The translations under genes and the position numbers were made by a program. A DNA stretch of 64,000 bases from Beijerinckia mobilis. Lineage in GTDB: Bacteria; Pseudomonadota; Alphaproteobacteria; Rhizobiales; Beijerinckiaceae. Location of the stretch: positions 1 to 64,000 of the forward strand of contig NZ_JQJH01000011.1 in NCBI RefSeq assembly GCF_000745425.1. The letters are read 5' to 3'. A model generated the notes under the pieces. It was not told where the DNA came from. It made no database searches and saw only the letters and a program-made list of their open reading frames with translations. This document shows positions 56,645 through 64,000 of this stretch, in pieces (position 1 is the stretch's first letter; each line of letters begins with the position of its first letter).

Positions 56645-58198
56645 GCTTCCTCACAAGTGTTATTATTTCGTAAACGAAGAAACGCCTAGCTCTCCCTCTG
56701 GTTTCCCCGGGAAGAAAGATATTTGAAGGATTATACGAAGCTAAGCACAAGCTGTCGGGATCAATGATCAAAGTGTATATGGGGAGCAAGCGCCGATTTC
56801 GCGAGAGCTATTACCGCGAATTAATGTTACCGACGAGCGACGACTTTCATGCTCCGTTCAGTTTCACCGGATGTAAAAATCGGCAGGCAGGCACCCTGGG
56901 CAACAAGCTCTAAACGATTTCTGTAATCGAAATCCATATACAAAATGATCGACATTATCAGTCACAAGAAAATATACATCAGCGACCATATTACCGGCCT
57001 GGTTGATCATTGAATTCACCAGATGAGCCACACCCGCCTGAAATCAATGCGCACATGCCGTGACCGGATAATTGATTATTTGAAAAATGAATGCGTCTAT
57101 CAGCAACGATCCCGGTTTTATATAGGGCCAGGACATCAATGTCATGCTCAAGCGTCCGCGATATTGTAAAATATTATTGAGCATTATACAGGCCTGCCGC
57201 AGCCTGGGCACCAGCCGAAACCTCCGTGGAAGGGATATCTCATCTGCGCCGATCGCCGCCCATCTGAGACCCAGCCGAAAAGTCAATGTCAGTCAAGAAT
57301 GCCGATCACGATTGTCACTTGGTCCTGATCGTCCGTCCTCAAAAAATCGAGAAACGATCCAAGCGCCTCGAAAGCGGAAAAAGTCGGTTCTGGAGCTTCG
57401 CTTCCGCTCCAATCGATCCTGACGAGCGGATCAACAGCCTCCTATATCAAGCTTGCCGATCAGACCCTGCTGGGTTCAACGAGATCCGGCAGGAAGCCGC
57501 CACCCTGTAGTCGCAGCGGCACGTCTCAATGAGTCATGTGTGTTGAGACCCTGATATTAAATGATCACTGCATTCAACAGAATGACGCTAGAGCCCGGAA
57601 GGCTCCGATTTTATGAGTCAATTTCCACAATTTTCCTTTGGATCTATTGCCTTTCCTTATAAGCTCCCCGCCGGGAGGACGTTTAATAAGTGAACAGGCA
57701 ATTCCGAATCGTCAGCGCCGGATATCGAAGCCCTCTGGATTTCCACCGACGGGATGCAATCAAAGCCAGGGTTGCTGCAGTCTCGCAACGCGCGTTTTCC
57801 GCACGTCGGCATCGTTCCGCAGAGCGCGACATTGAGATGCGGCCCGTCGCAGCGCAAACGGCTTACATGTCCTCGCGATTTTGCGTTCTGTTCGCTACGT
57901 TGCTCCAGAAAACCTTTTCTTATCAATGGCCCGTGCAATTCTCCGCTGGCCATACGGGGAAGCGTTTTGGACAATTTCTCATGGCTCGGGCCGTACTCGA
58001 TCTTGCAGCTCGACAGCCCTCCCGAAGCAGACCAATGCCGAATAAGAGTTTAGAATGACAACAGATTTTGAAAAATTTGTGAGGGATCCGTTTCCGATAG
58101 ACCGATTACGCTAACCATGCTCCAATTCTCTAGAAATCCATCGTGGAATCCGGAATTTCGTCTTTCCCCTTTCCGGTTGATGCTGCAGGGCGAATGAA
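56645..58198. other. 1.55-kb gene-poor stretch
   Basis: No confident gene lies between the KGG gene and the hydroxybutyryl-CoA dehydrogenase. Possible frames at 57286-57510 (74 aa) and 57690-58058 (122 aa) lack ribosome sites and recognisable domains. The left half is AT-richer. A short dyad GAGCCCGGAAGGCTC is near 57592. It could be decayed accessory DNA. Confidence 0.4.
56681..56706 (-). promoter_or_regulatory. putative sigma-EcfG promoter of KGG gene 2
   Basis: On the minus strand GGAAA (56706-56702) and CGTT (56684-56681) are 17 bp apart, one base off the GGAAC-N16/17-CGTT consensus, 36 bp before the start codon. Confidence 0.5.
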
Positions 58199-59077
58199 AT
58201 GGCAGAAATCAAGAAGATCGGCATTGTCGGGGCAGGACAAATGGGATGCGGCATTGCCCAGGTCTGCTCCCTGGCAGGCATTGATGTGGTGCTCAATGAC
58301 GTTTCACGCGAGCGCCTCAATGCGGCTCTGGCCAAGATCCCGGCCAATATGGACAAGCAGATCAAGCGTCACGAGCTGACCGAAGCCCAACGCGACCAGG
58401 CGCTTACCCATATTTCTATCGCCGAGGACTACAAAGGCCTCTCAGATGCCGATCTCGTAATCGAGGCGGCGACTGAAAATGAGGAAGTGAAGCGCAAGAT
58501 TTTCAGCGAATTGTGCAAGACCCTCAAGCCCGAAACCATACTCGCCAGCAATACGTCCTCGATTTCGATTACCCGTCTTGCCTCCGTTACCGACCGGCCA
58601 GAACATTTCATGGGCATTCATTTCATGAATCCCGTGCCGCGCATGCAATTGGTCGAACTGATCCGCGGCATAGCGACCGAAAATACCACCTTTGAAACCG
58701 CCAAGACCTTCATCGCCCAACTCGGCAAGACGGCGACCGTTTCAGAGGATTTTCCCGCCTTCATCGTGAATCGCATTCTGCTGCCGATGATCAATGAAGC
58801 CATCTACACACTCTATGAAGGCGTCGGATCGGTCGAGGCTATCGATACAGCCATGCGGCTCGGCGCCAATCACCCGATGGGGCCGCTGCAACTTGCCGAT
58901 TTCATCGGTCTCGACACCGTCCTCTCGGTCATGCAGGTCCTGCATGAGGGTCTTGCCGATTCCAAATATCGCCCCTGCCCTCTCCTCGTGAAATATGTCG
59001 AGGCAGGCTGGCTCGGCAGAAAGGTCCAGCGTGGCTTTTACGACTATCGCAGCGGCACGCCGATTGCTACGCGTTGA
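58199..59077 (+). CDS. 3-hydroxybutyryl-CoA dehydrogenase
   Basis: The 292-aa NAD(P)-dependent enzyme interconverts acetoacetyl-CoA and 3-hydroxybutyryl-CoA in short-chain fatty-acid or PHB-related metabolism. The Rossmann motif is IGIVGAGQMGCGIAQVC. The catalytic His is in MGIHFMNPVPRMQLVELI, and VNRILLPMINEAIYTLYEGV and the C-terminal GRKVQRGFYDY complete the 3HCDH fold. Length is normal for the free-standing HbdA/PaaH type. No other beta-oxidation genes are adjacent. Confidence 0.95.
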   Translation: MAEIKKIGIVGAGQMGCGIAQVCSLAGIDVVLNDVSRERLNAALAKIPANMDKQIKRHELTEAQRDQALTHISIAEDYKGLSDADLVIEAATENEEVKRKIFSELCKTLKPETILASNTSSISITRLASVTDRPEHFMGIHFMNPVPRMQLVELIRGIATENTTFETAKTFIAQLGKTATVSEDFPAFIVNRILLPMINEAIYTLYEGVGSVEAIDTAMRLGANHPMGPLQLADFIGLDTVLSVMQVLHEGLADSKYRPCPLLVKYVEAGWLGRKVQRGFYDYRSGTPIATR

Positions 59078-59444
59078 TGATAGACGAAACGCTAAAGGAT
59101 TATTATAAGGTCATTATAAAGTCACGGATCGCTGTTTATAGAAACTTCTAGCATCCCGACGTCAACGGCAGTTTATCCCGCTTCGGTACTCTATAATTTC
59201 TGCAGAACCGGAGAATAGGAGCGAAGCCGCTTGCGAAAGGCTATTTCCGTCGTGCTTACTTCTGGCGCGGCTTTAGAGTTCATATCAAGGCCCCGTTCGC
59301 GGGGCTGGCCTACCACCCTTGCTTGACGGAAAGTCCCAGCTGGCAGGGCAGACCGTCGGGTCCGGTGCTGATGAACCGTGTTGCACGGTTCCAACCCCTA
59401 ATTGGAGCCTCCGGCCGCGGCCGCGCTTCAAGCGAGGTGCCGAT
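59078..59444. other. intergenic before HNH gene
   Basis: This 367-bp stretch includes the small hairpin CCCCGTTCGCGGGG near 59291. No gene is supported; a frame that extends the HNH gene upstream to 59319 lacks conservation features. Confidence 0.4.
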
Positions 59445-60014
59445 TTGACGGTCCACTTCCAACCCCTCGTATCGCCCGAGGCCTGTCCAGCCCTCGTGCT
59501 CAACGCCGATTTCCGGCCCCTCAGCTATTACCCTCTCTCGCTGTGGTCGTGGCAGGATGCAATCAAGGCGGTCTTCCTCGACAGGGTGAACATCGTTTCC
59601 CATTACGACAAGACGGTTCGAAGTCCGAGCTTCGAAATGCGTCTTCCCTCCGTTGTCTCCCTCAAAACCTACGTAAAGCCCTCTCGTCATCCTGCGTTTA
59701 CGCGGTTCAACGTTTTTCTTCGCGACCGTTTTACTTGCCAATATTGCGGCTCCCGCGACGACCTTACTTTCGACCATGTCCTGCCGCGTTCAAAAGGCGG
59801 CACAACGACTTGGGAAAATGTCGTAGCCGCCTGCTCCACCTGCAATCTTCGCAAGGGCGACAAACTGCCCGATGACGTGCATATGTGGCCGGCCAACCAG
59901 CCCTATCAACCGACCGTCAGCGACCTTCACCAGAACGGACGGCACTTCCCCCCCAATTATCTGCATGAGAGCTGGATGGATTATCTCTATTGGGATTCCG
60001 TCCTCGAACCCTGA
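59445..60014 (+). CDS. HNH endonuclease-family protein
   Basis: The 189-aa protein, with a TTG start at 59445 after a GAGGTG site, opens VHFQPLVSPEACPALVLNAD. The HNH core is CQYCGSRDDLTFDHVLPRSK followed by GG-TTTWENVVAACSTCNLRK, with paired zinc cysteines. This small HNH family is widespread as a single chromosomal gene in alphaproteobacteria and is not tied to an intron or phage here. The role is unknown; nuclease activity is likely. The longer frame from 59319 is rejected. Confidence 0.88.
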   Translation: MTVHFQPLVSPEACPALVLNADFRPLSYYPLSLWSWQDAIKAVFLDRVNIVSHYDKTVRSPSFEMRLPSVVSLKTYVKPSRHPAFTRFNVFLRDRFTCQYCGSRDDLTFDHVLPRSKGGTTTWENVVAACSTCNLRKGDKLPDDVHMWPANQPYQPTVSDLHQNGRHFPPNYLHESWMDYLYWDSVLEP

Positions 60015-60065
60015 CGCGCCAAACTTCCGCGCCGCAATAGATAATGCAGCAGGTAACGGCAAACG

Positions 60066-60121
60066 GGCTCTCCAGCATCAAAACGAGAAAACATTGTTTT
60101 TCGTTTTGATGCTGGAGAGCC
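60066..60121 (+). terminator. long perfect hairpin, likely terminator
   Basis: GGCTCTCCAGCATCAAAACG at 60066-60085 (one more base extends it) is repeated as a perfect 21-bp inverted copy at 60101-60121. The loop contains a further partial AAAAC/GTTTT pairing. It is followed by CTTTTC. It lies 52 bp after the HNH gene. The stem is much longer than a normal terminator, so a mobile palindrome is also possible. Confidence 0.65.
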
Positions 60122-60309
60122 TTTTCTCGTCGAGTGGGCTTTAAATGGGATCGAAGGCGTTGGAAACGCCCTCGATTTTTAGGAACGCCTGATCGTGAAC
60201 AACTCGTCAGGCTCTGGATCGATAGACACATTGCTATGGTCGGTGCGCGCGGCCACTCATACCAACCCTGCCACACCTGTCCCAAGCCTGATGCAGATCC
60301 ATTGGAGGC

Positions 60310-60747
60310 TTAATGTTTCTGCGGTTCCAGGCCAATCAGGCGATCAATCGAAACAACGCCGGGACCCGCGACGGCGAGACACAACAAACCGCCAGCAATG
60401 CCCATATTCTTGTAAAAATGCAGCATATTGCCGTAGCGTAACGCGCCTTCCATCGTCCAGAAATGATGACCGATCATGGCAGTCACGAGCGTATAGAGCG
60501 CAAGAAGAATGGCCAATGGTCGCGTCAGAATTCCAAACAGAACGGCAAGACCGATGCCGGTTTCGACGACCAGAGCGATAGCGGCCGCAATCTGCGGAAG
60601 CGGCGCGCCGGTTTCAGTCATATAGGTCACAGCGCCAGCGAAATTGGTGATCTTGCCCAAACCCGAAAGCAGAAAAAGTCCTGAAAGAAGGATACGGGCG
60701 ACTAGCAAGAGCAGATTATTGACCAGGGGCGATTGGATAGAAAACAT
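60310..60747 (-). CDS. DoxX-family membrane protein
   Basis: The 145-aa protein has four hydrophobic helices, starting LLLLVARILLSGLFLLSGLG, with the DoxX signature around KITNFAGAVTYM and the C-terminal YKNMGIAGGLLCLAVAGPG. DoxX/DoxD proteins take part in membrane redox or sulfur-related reactions, but most members are of unknown function. The gene stands alone. Confidence 0.92.
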   Translation of the reverse strand: MFSIQSPLVNNLLLLVARILLSGLFLLSGLGKITNFAGAVTYMTETGAPLPQIAAAIALVVETGIGLAVLFGILTRPLAILLALYTLVTAMIGHHFWTMEGALRYGNMLHFYKNMGIAGGLLCLAVAGPGVVSIDRLIGLEPQKH

Positions 60748-61057
60748 AGACTAGGCCTCATTGCATTGAGGACCTCAAATTACCTCATGGTCTTGTCATT
60801 GCAACGGCTCGGGCAAAGGAAATCTCTGCATATCACTCATGGCAACCTTCGCCAATCTTCGCTAACCTTGATCAATCGTTTGCGTCGAAGTCTCGACAAG
60901 ACCAAGTCTCACTTCAACCCAACCTGCCGGGATCAGTGAAATCCAGCGGAGATGCCGCCGCCCCATAGCCGCAGGAGCCTAATCCTGGAGCCCGACTCTC
61001 GTAGTCCAGCCCCCCCGATTCAAACTCTCGAGGAATCAAGTCCATAGAGATTTGATA
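60748..61057. other. intergenic, no gene seen
   Basis: This 310-bp stretch contains the DoxX promoter at its left. No gene or RNA was recognised. Confidence 0.4.
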
Positions 61058-62095
61058 TCAGGCCAATTCTATATCGAGCGTGATGAGTTCATGATCCGAC
61101 AACGGATTGCCGGAGGCATCGAGAGCCGCCCAGGTTTGCGGGTTGGAGACATTGAGCCCTTTCGTGAAGAACCAGTCGATACGGCGTAGCACGGTTTTCG
61201 GGCGCCCATCATCAAGTTGCCTGCGTGTCTGCTGGCTCCCATTCCCCCGCATCCAATCAAAGCCTGCGGCGCGCAGGGACGCAAACATGGGTTCGAACGT
61301 CTCCGGCTCCTCAAACCAGTTTGGATGTAACGCCATGCCATCCACATCCGGTAAAGCCGCAGTGTTGAAATCACCGGCGATGACAATACCATCCACCTTC
61401 TCGCGGCGCCCTAGCTCTTCGAGAATGCAATCGATCTGCTCGCGTCTGCCTTCAGGTTTCGTCAATGTCTCGAAATGCGTACTGACGAATAAAATCTTGC
61501 GTTGCCTGAACACGATCGTGGTCAGAATCGCGTTGCGTCCACCAAGACGCCGATGATGCCAGTTGAGACCATACCAGATCGTCCCGTCATCAAGCGATAT
61601 CAGCGCATTGTCCCGCATCGGCAAAGGACTGAGAATCGCATTGCCATGCAGCCCAAGAATGTTGGTCTGGCCCGCGAAACGTGCTTCTTCTTCCGGGGTG
61701 CCGAGGCCGAGTTCGATGAATTCGACACCGAACAAATACCCCGTATCAAGTCGTTCTGCGAGTACGCGTGTCGTATGCAAATTGCCCGAACGCGCCATTC
61801 CATTATCCATTTCCGACAGGAGACATATTTGCGCACCGCTACGGCGCAGAAGTTCCGCCGACTCCTCACAATGTTTACAGCGCTCGAGATTCCAGGCTGC
61901 GACACGTAGAGTCGACTGACCATAAAGAGCTGACGGCGGCACAGGCTGATGCAACTCGAGCTCACGCAGTACGGATGCCTGGGCGATCAGGGTCCGCGCA
62001 TGAGCACTGGTCGCCGGCCCGTTCATCCCACGTGTAAACAAGTCGGCATCGAGAGGTGTCAAAATGTCGACAGTCCTCGTCACGATATCGTTCAT
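61058..62095 (-). CDS. endonuclease/exonuclease/phosphatase-family protein
   Basis: The 345-aa protein carries the EEP metal-dependent hydrolase motifs in order: LRVAAWNLERC, CLLSEMDNGM (catalytic Glu), FVSTHFETL, IVIAGDFNTAALP and LSDHELITLDIEL. The fold is shared by DNA repair nucleases, sphingomyelinases and phosphatases, so the substrate is not determined. There is no signal peptide. The N-terminal 60 residues are specific to this subgroup. Confidence 0.9.
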   Translation of the reverse strand: MNDIVTRTVDILTPLDADLFTRGMNGPATSAHARTLIAQASVLRELELHQPVPPSALYGQSTLRVAAWNLERCKHCEESAELLRRSGAQICLLSEMDNGMARSGNLHTTRVLAERLDTGYLFGVEFIELGLGTPEEEARFAGQTNILGLHGNAILSPLPMRDNALISLDDGTIWYGLNWHHRRLGGRNAILTTIVFRQRKILFVSTHFETLTKPEGRREQIDCILEELGRREKVDGIVIAGDFNTAALPDVDGMALHPNWFEEPETFEPMFASLRAAGFDWMRGNGSQQTRRQLDDGRPKTVLRRIDWFFTKGLNVSNPQTWAALDASGNPLSDHELITLDIELA

Positions 62096-62848
62096 GCTTC
62101 TTCTCCTGATCGTGGAGCCGGGCTCACCAAGATTTCGCCAAAGACATGGCCAGAAATGATCTTGTCTTGCTCATACACGCCCAGATCACTACAGCCTCCG
62201 CAGCCTTCCTCGCACCCTCCCCGGCCTATTACCGGTCGCATGTTTCCTGCCCCAATGGCATGATTGGTGAGCCTTTTCGGCCATCCATCCGACCCATCGA
62301 CTATCATTATATTATAAAAATACCTGACGAACACGTCCGGTATTCTCGAAAAAATTCACTTGCATCCTTCGTTTTCTGCAAAGAACATTAATCATGTCTT
62401 TTGTAACGTATGCGGCCCGCATCGAGAACCGTCCCTGGAACCTTCACACCACTGAAGAATCTCCCGCTCCAAGGGAAGCAATGACGCTCCAATATCCCCG
62501 TCGTAATCTGATTCCATCCAACGCGAACGGAAACACACACGCGGTAAATGCTTCAATCATCCCGCCCCAATCCGCACAATGCTACGACACTGCACCCGCG
62601 GTCACAGGCTCCAGTCGGTCACTACTCAGATATGTGAACAATCCCCATGCGAACGCGTGCATACATCTCCTGCGCATGGGTGCTGATACGCATGCGCAGT
62701 GCGTTTCTCGATAATCCTATAAAATCGTTCGCTTGCACGAAGCTGACCTGAGCCGTGACACGCACCGGCAGCGTGCGTGTCACGGGGTCCTTCGACGACG
62801 TCTCAGGCTGGAAAACGGCCGCGCTTGATGCCGTGCCGCGACATTCGC
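62096..62848. other. gene-poor stretch, no supported gene
   Basis: This 753-bp stretch includes a 106-codon frame at 62394-62714 without a ribosome site, known domain or typical codon use. Composition is mixed. No RNA gene was recognised. Confidence 0.4.
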
Positions 62849-63331
62849 TTACTGAGAGCTGAATTTCATCAGATTCAGGAGCATGCCTTTGAGGAAGGTC
62901 GATTCCGCACCGCCCGTCGGGGTCGTACGTGTGTTGAAATCGATCACCTTTCCGTCTTCCATGCCATAATTGGCGACGCGCTCTACTTTCTTGTCCTTAT
63001 CGAAATAGACGGCGAAGACCCGCTGATCGACGAGGTGAGGCGCCATGAACGCGAAAGAATGATCGGTGACCTGGGTGATGTAATACCACGCATCGCCTCC
63101 GACGGTCGATGTCGTGGACGGCGTTCCCAGGAGCGTCAGGATTTGTTCGGCGGAGGCACCGATGCGGACTTGCTGCTGCGTGCGCGCATCAAGCTGATAG
63201 CCATGGACGACCTGGCCATCATATCCCAGACAGCCTGCAAGCATGCTGGAAAGAACGAGTCCAAACGCGAGAACGAATGGCGGTCCACGCTTGATGCGCG
63301 GGCACGTCAGCATCGGACGCTCATTGGACAT
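62849..63331 (-). CDS. bamE: outer-membrane assembly lipoprotein BamE (SmpA/OmlA)
   Basis: The 160-aa lipoprotein belongs to the BAM complex that folds outer-membrane proteins. A signal peptide ends in the lipobox LAGC (Cys near residue 34), processed by LspA. The SmpA/OmlA domain follows: VRIGASAEQILTLLGTPSTT, GGDAWYYITQV and VFAVYFDKDKKVERVANYG. A GGAG site about ten bases before 63331 supports the start. The C-terminal tail after the domain is of usual length for alphaproteobacteria. Confidence 0.93.
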   Translation of the reverse strand: MSNERPMLTCPRIKRGPPFVLAFGLVLSSMLAGCLGYDGQVVHGYQLDARTQQQVRIGASAEQILTLLGTPSTTSTVGGDAWYYITQVTDHSFAFMAPHLVDQRVFAVYFDKDKKVERVANYGMEDGKVIDFNTRTTPTGGAESTFLKGMLLNLMKFSSQ

Positions 63332-64000
63332 CCAGAAAAACTCCGCCTTGAAAGTTTAGCCAATCCATGCGCCCCAACAAAATATGCCTGCGCTTCCGCG
63401 CCGCCAGACCGCATGCACATACCATCAAGCCTCACGGAATCGATCCCACGCGCAGGTCTTTTCAGCGATGCGCAAACTCGCGCATGTCCTGAGGAGCGAA
63501 TTCACTTGGAAGAGAATCGCCCTTCAATTCAAGAGACTTGAAAATACTCTAACTTTTTAAATGAAACCGTTCGGAAACATTTGCGAAATGCTGTAATCTT
63601 TGGCCGTCTGAAAAGCAAGATCATCCGCCGCATGGCCCTTTCTGCAATGGAAATGGTTTTGCGCCAGGAATGGCGCACCGCTGGGCCCGGTAAGAACAAA
63701 AGTGGCTTGGCCTTGGAAACGGGCGCTGGCATGCCGGCTTCGAACATGCTCTAAGCACCGTGTTCGCGCATGTTTCTGGCAGAACAATGATCGTCTTGAC
63801 ACCTTTCGGACAGCATTGCGGAAGCCCACTCACAGAGAAACCCGCGCCACGAGGCGCGCCTAGCCTGCCGATCTGTCGACCGGCGCTTAGGGCGTTTCGG
63901 ATAAATCCGGAAAATACTCCAGGACCGCACCGTCAGCTTATAGCTTTTCCTGTATCGCTGGCCTTGCTGGCCCTTTATCAAATTATGGCTATACGATTTC
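63332..64000. other. gene-free right end with dispersed repeats
   Basis: No supported gene is present. Repeat-like pieces occur at 63541-63590 (AAAATACTCTAAC, CGTTCGGAAACATT), 63745-63755 (AACATGCTCTAAG) and 63889-63935 (GGGCGTTTCGGAT, GGAAAATACTCCAG). They are related to the palindromic family at 35489. They may mark the ends of one or more larger decayed copies. Confidence 0.45.

Overview
The window looks like a chromosomal stretch of an alphaproteobacterium of the order Hyphomicrobiales (Rhizobiales), probably near Beijerinckiaceae or Methylocystaceae. The order ileS, lspA, a small exported protein, two M16 peptidases and mutL is typical of that order. Two further signs agree: an HWE-type histidine kinase, and KGG stress proteins preceded by GGAAC-like/CGTT-like sigma-EcfG promoter motifs. 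The core is GC-rich; several accessory stretches are clearly AT-richer.

Layout. (1) 1-2.27 kb: AT-rich accessory DNA with an IS5-type transposase end, a possible orphan immunity gene and a decayed transposase. (2) 2.27-9.30 kb: a compact integrated element of about 7 kb at the 3' end of tRNA-Phe(GAA). It has a degenerate direct repeat of the tRNA end, a P4-type tyrosine integrase beside the tRNA, matching TACCAACA arm-type repeats at both ends, an AlpA-like DNA-binding protein, three unknown small genes, a primase-helicase and a 250-bp iteron array just downstream of the primase-helicase. This is the architecture of a self-replicating satellite or cryptic plasmid-like island, and it is the most notable system in the window. 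(3) 9.4-24.8 kb: core genes purD, a membrane protein, mutL, two M16 peptidases, lspA, ileS and two secreted proteins. (4) 24.8-36 kb: an accessory zone with ISKra4-like and IS21 relics. It carries three divergent regulator/enzyme modules (LysR with alcohol dehydrogenase and aldo/keto reductase; AraC with an alpha/beta hydrolase; LysR with a saccharopine-dehydrogenase-like protein and a membrane protein) and a dehydratase-type SDR pseudogene split by a 106-bp palindromic mobile repeat. It ends at tRNA-Arg(CCG).

(5) 36.3-54.1 kb: a methyltransferase, an HWE kinase, an RND efflux pair followed by a lytic transglycosylase, divergent copA/cueR with a textbook MerR-family promoter, a PPDK-like protein lacking its TIM barrel next to a large PhoU-related protein, and an AcoR-type activator lacking the sigma54-contact loop. 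(6) 54.8-64 kb: a cold-shock protein, cytidine deaminase, two convergent KGG stress proteins, 3-hydroxybutyryl-CoA dehydrogenase, an HNH nuclease, a DoxX protein, an endonuclease/exonuclease/phosphatase-family protein and the outer-membrane assembly lipoprotein BamE. These are separated by long gene-poor gaps with dispersed GAGCATTTTCG-type repeats.

All functional calls rest on reading motifs and gene context by eye; no database search was run.
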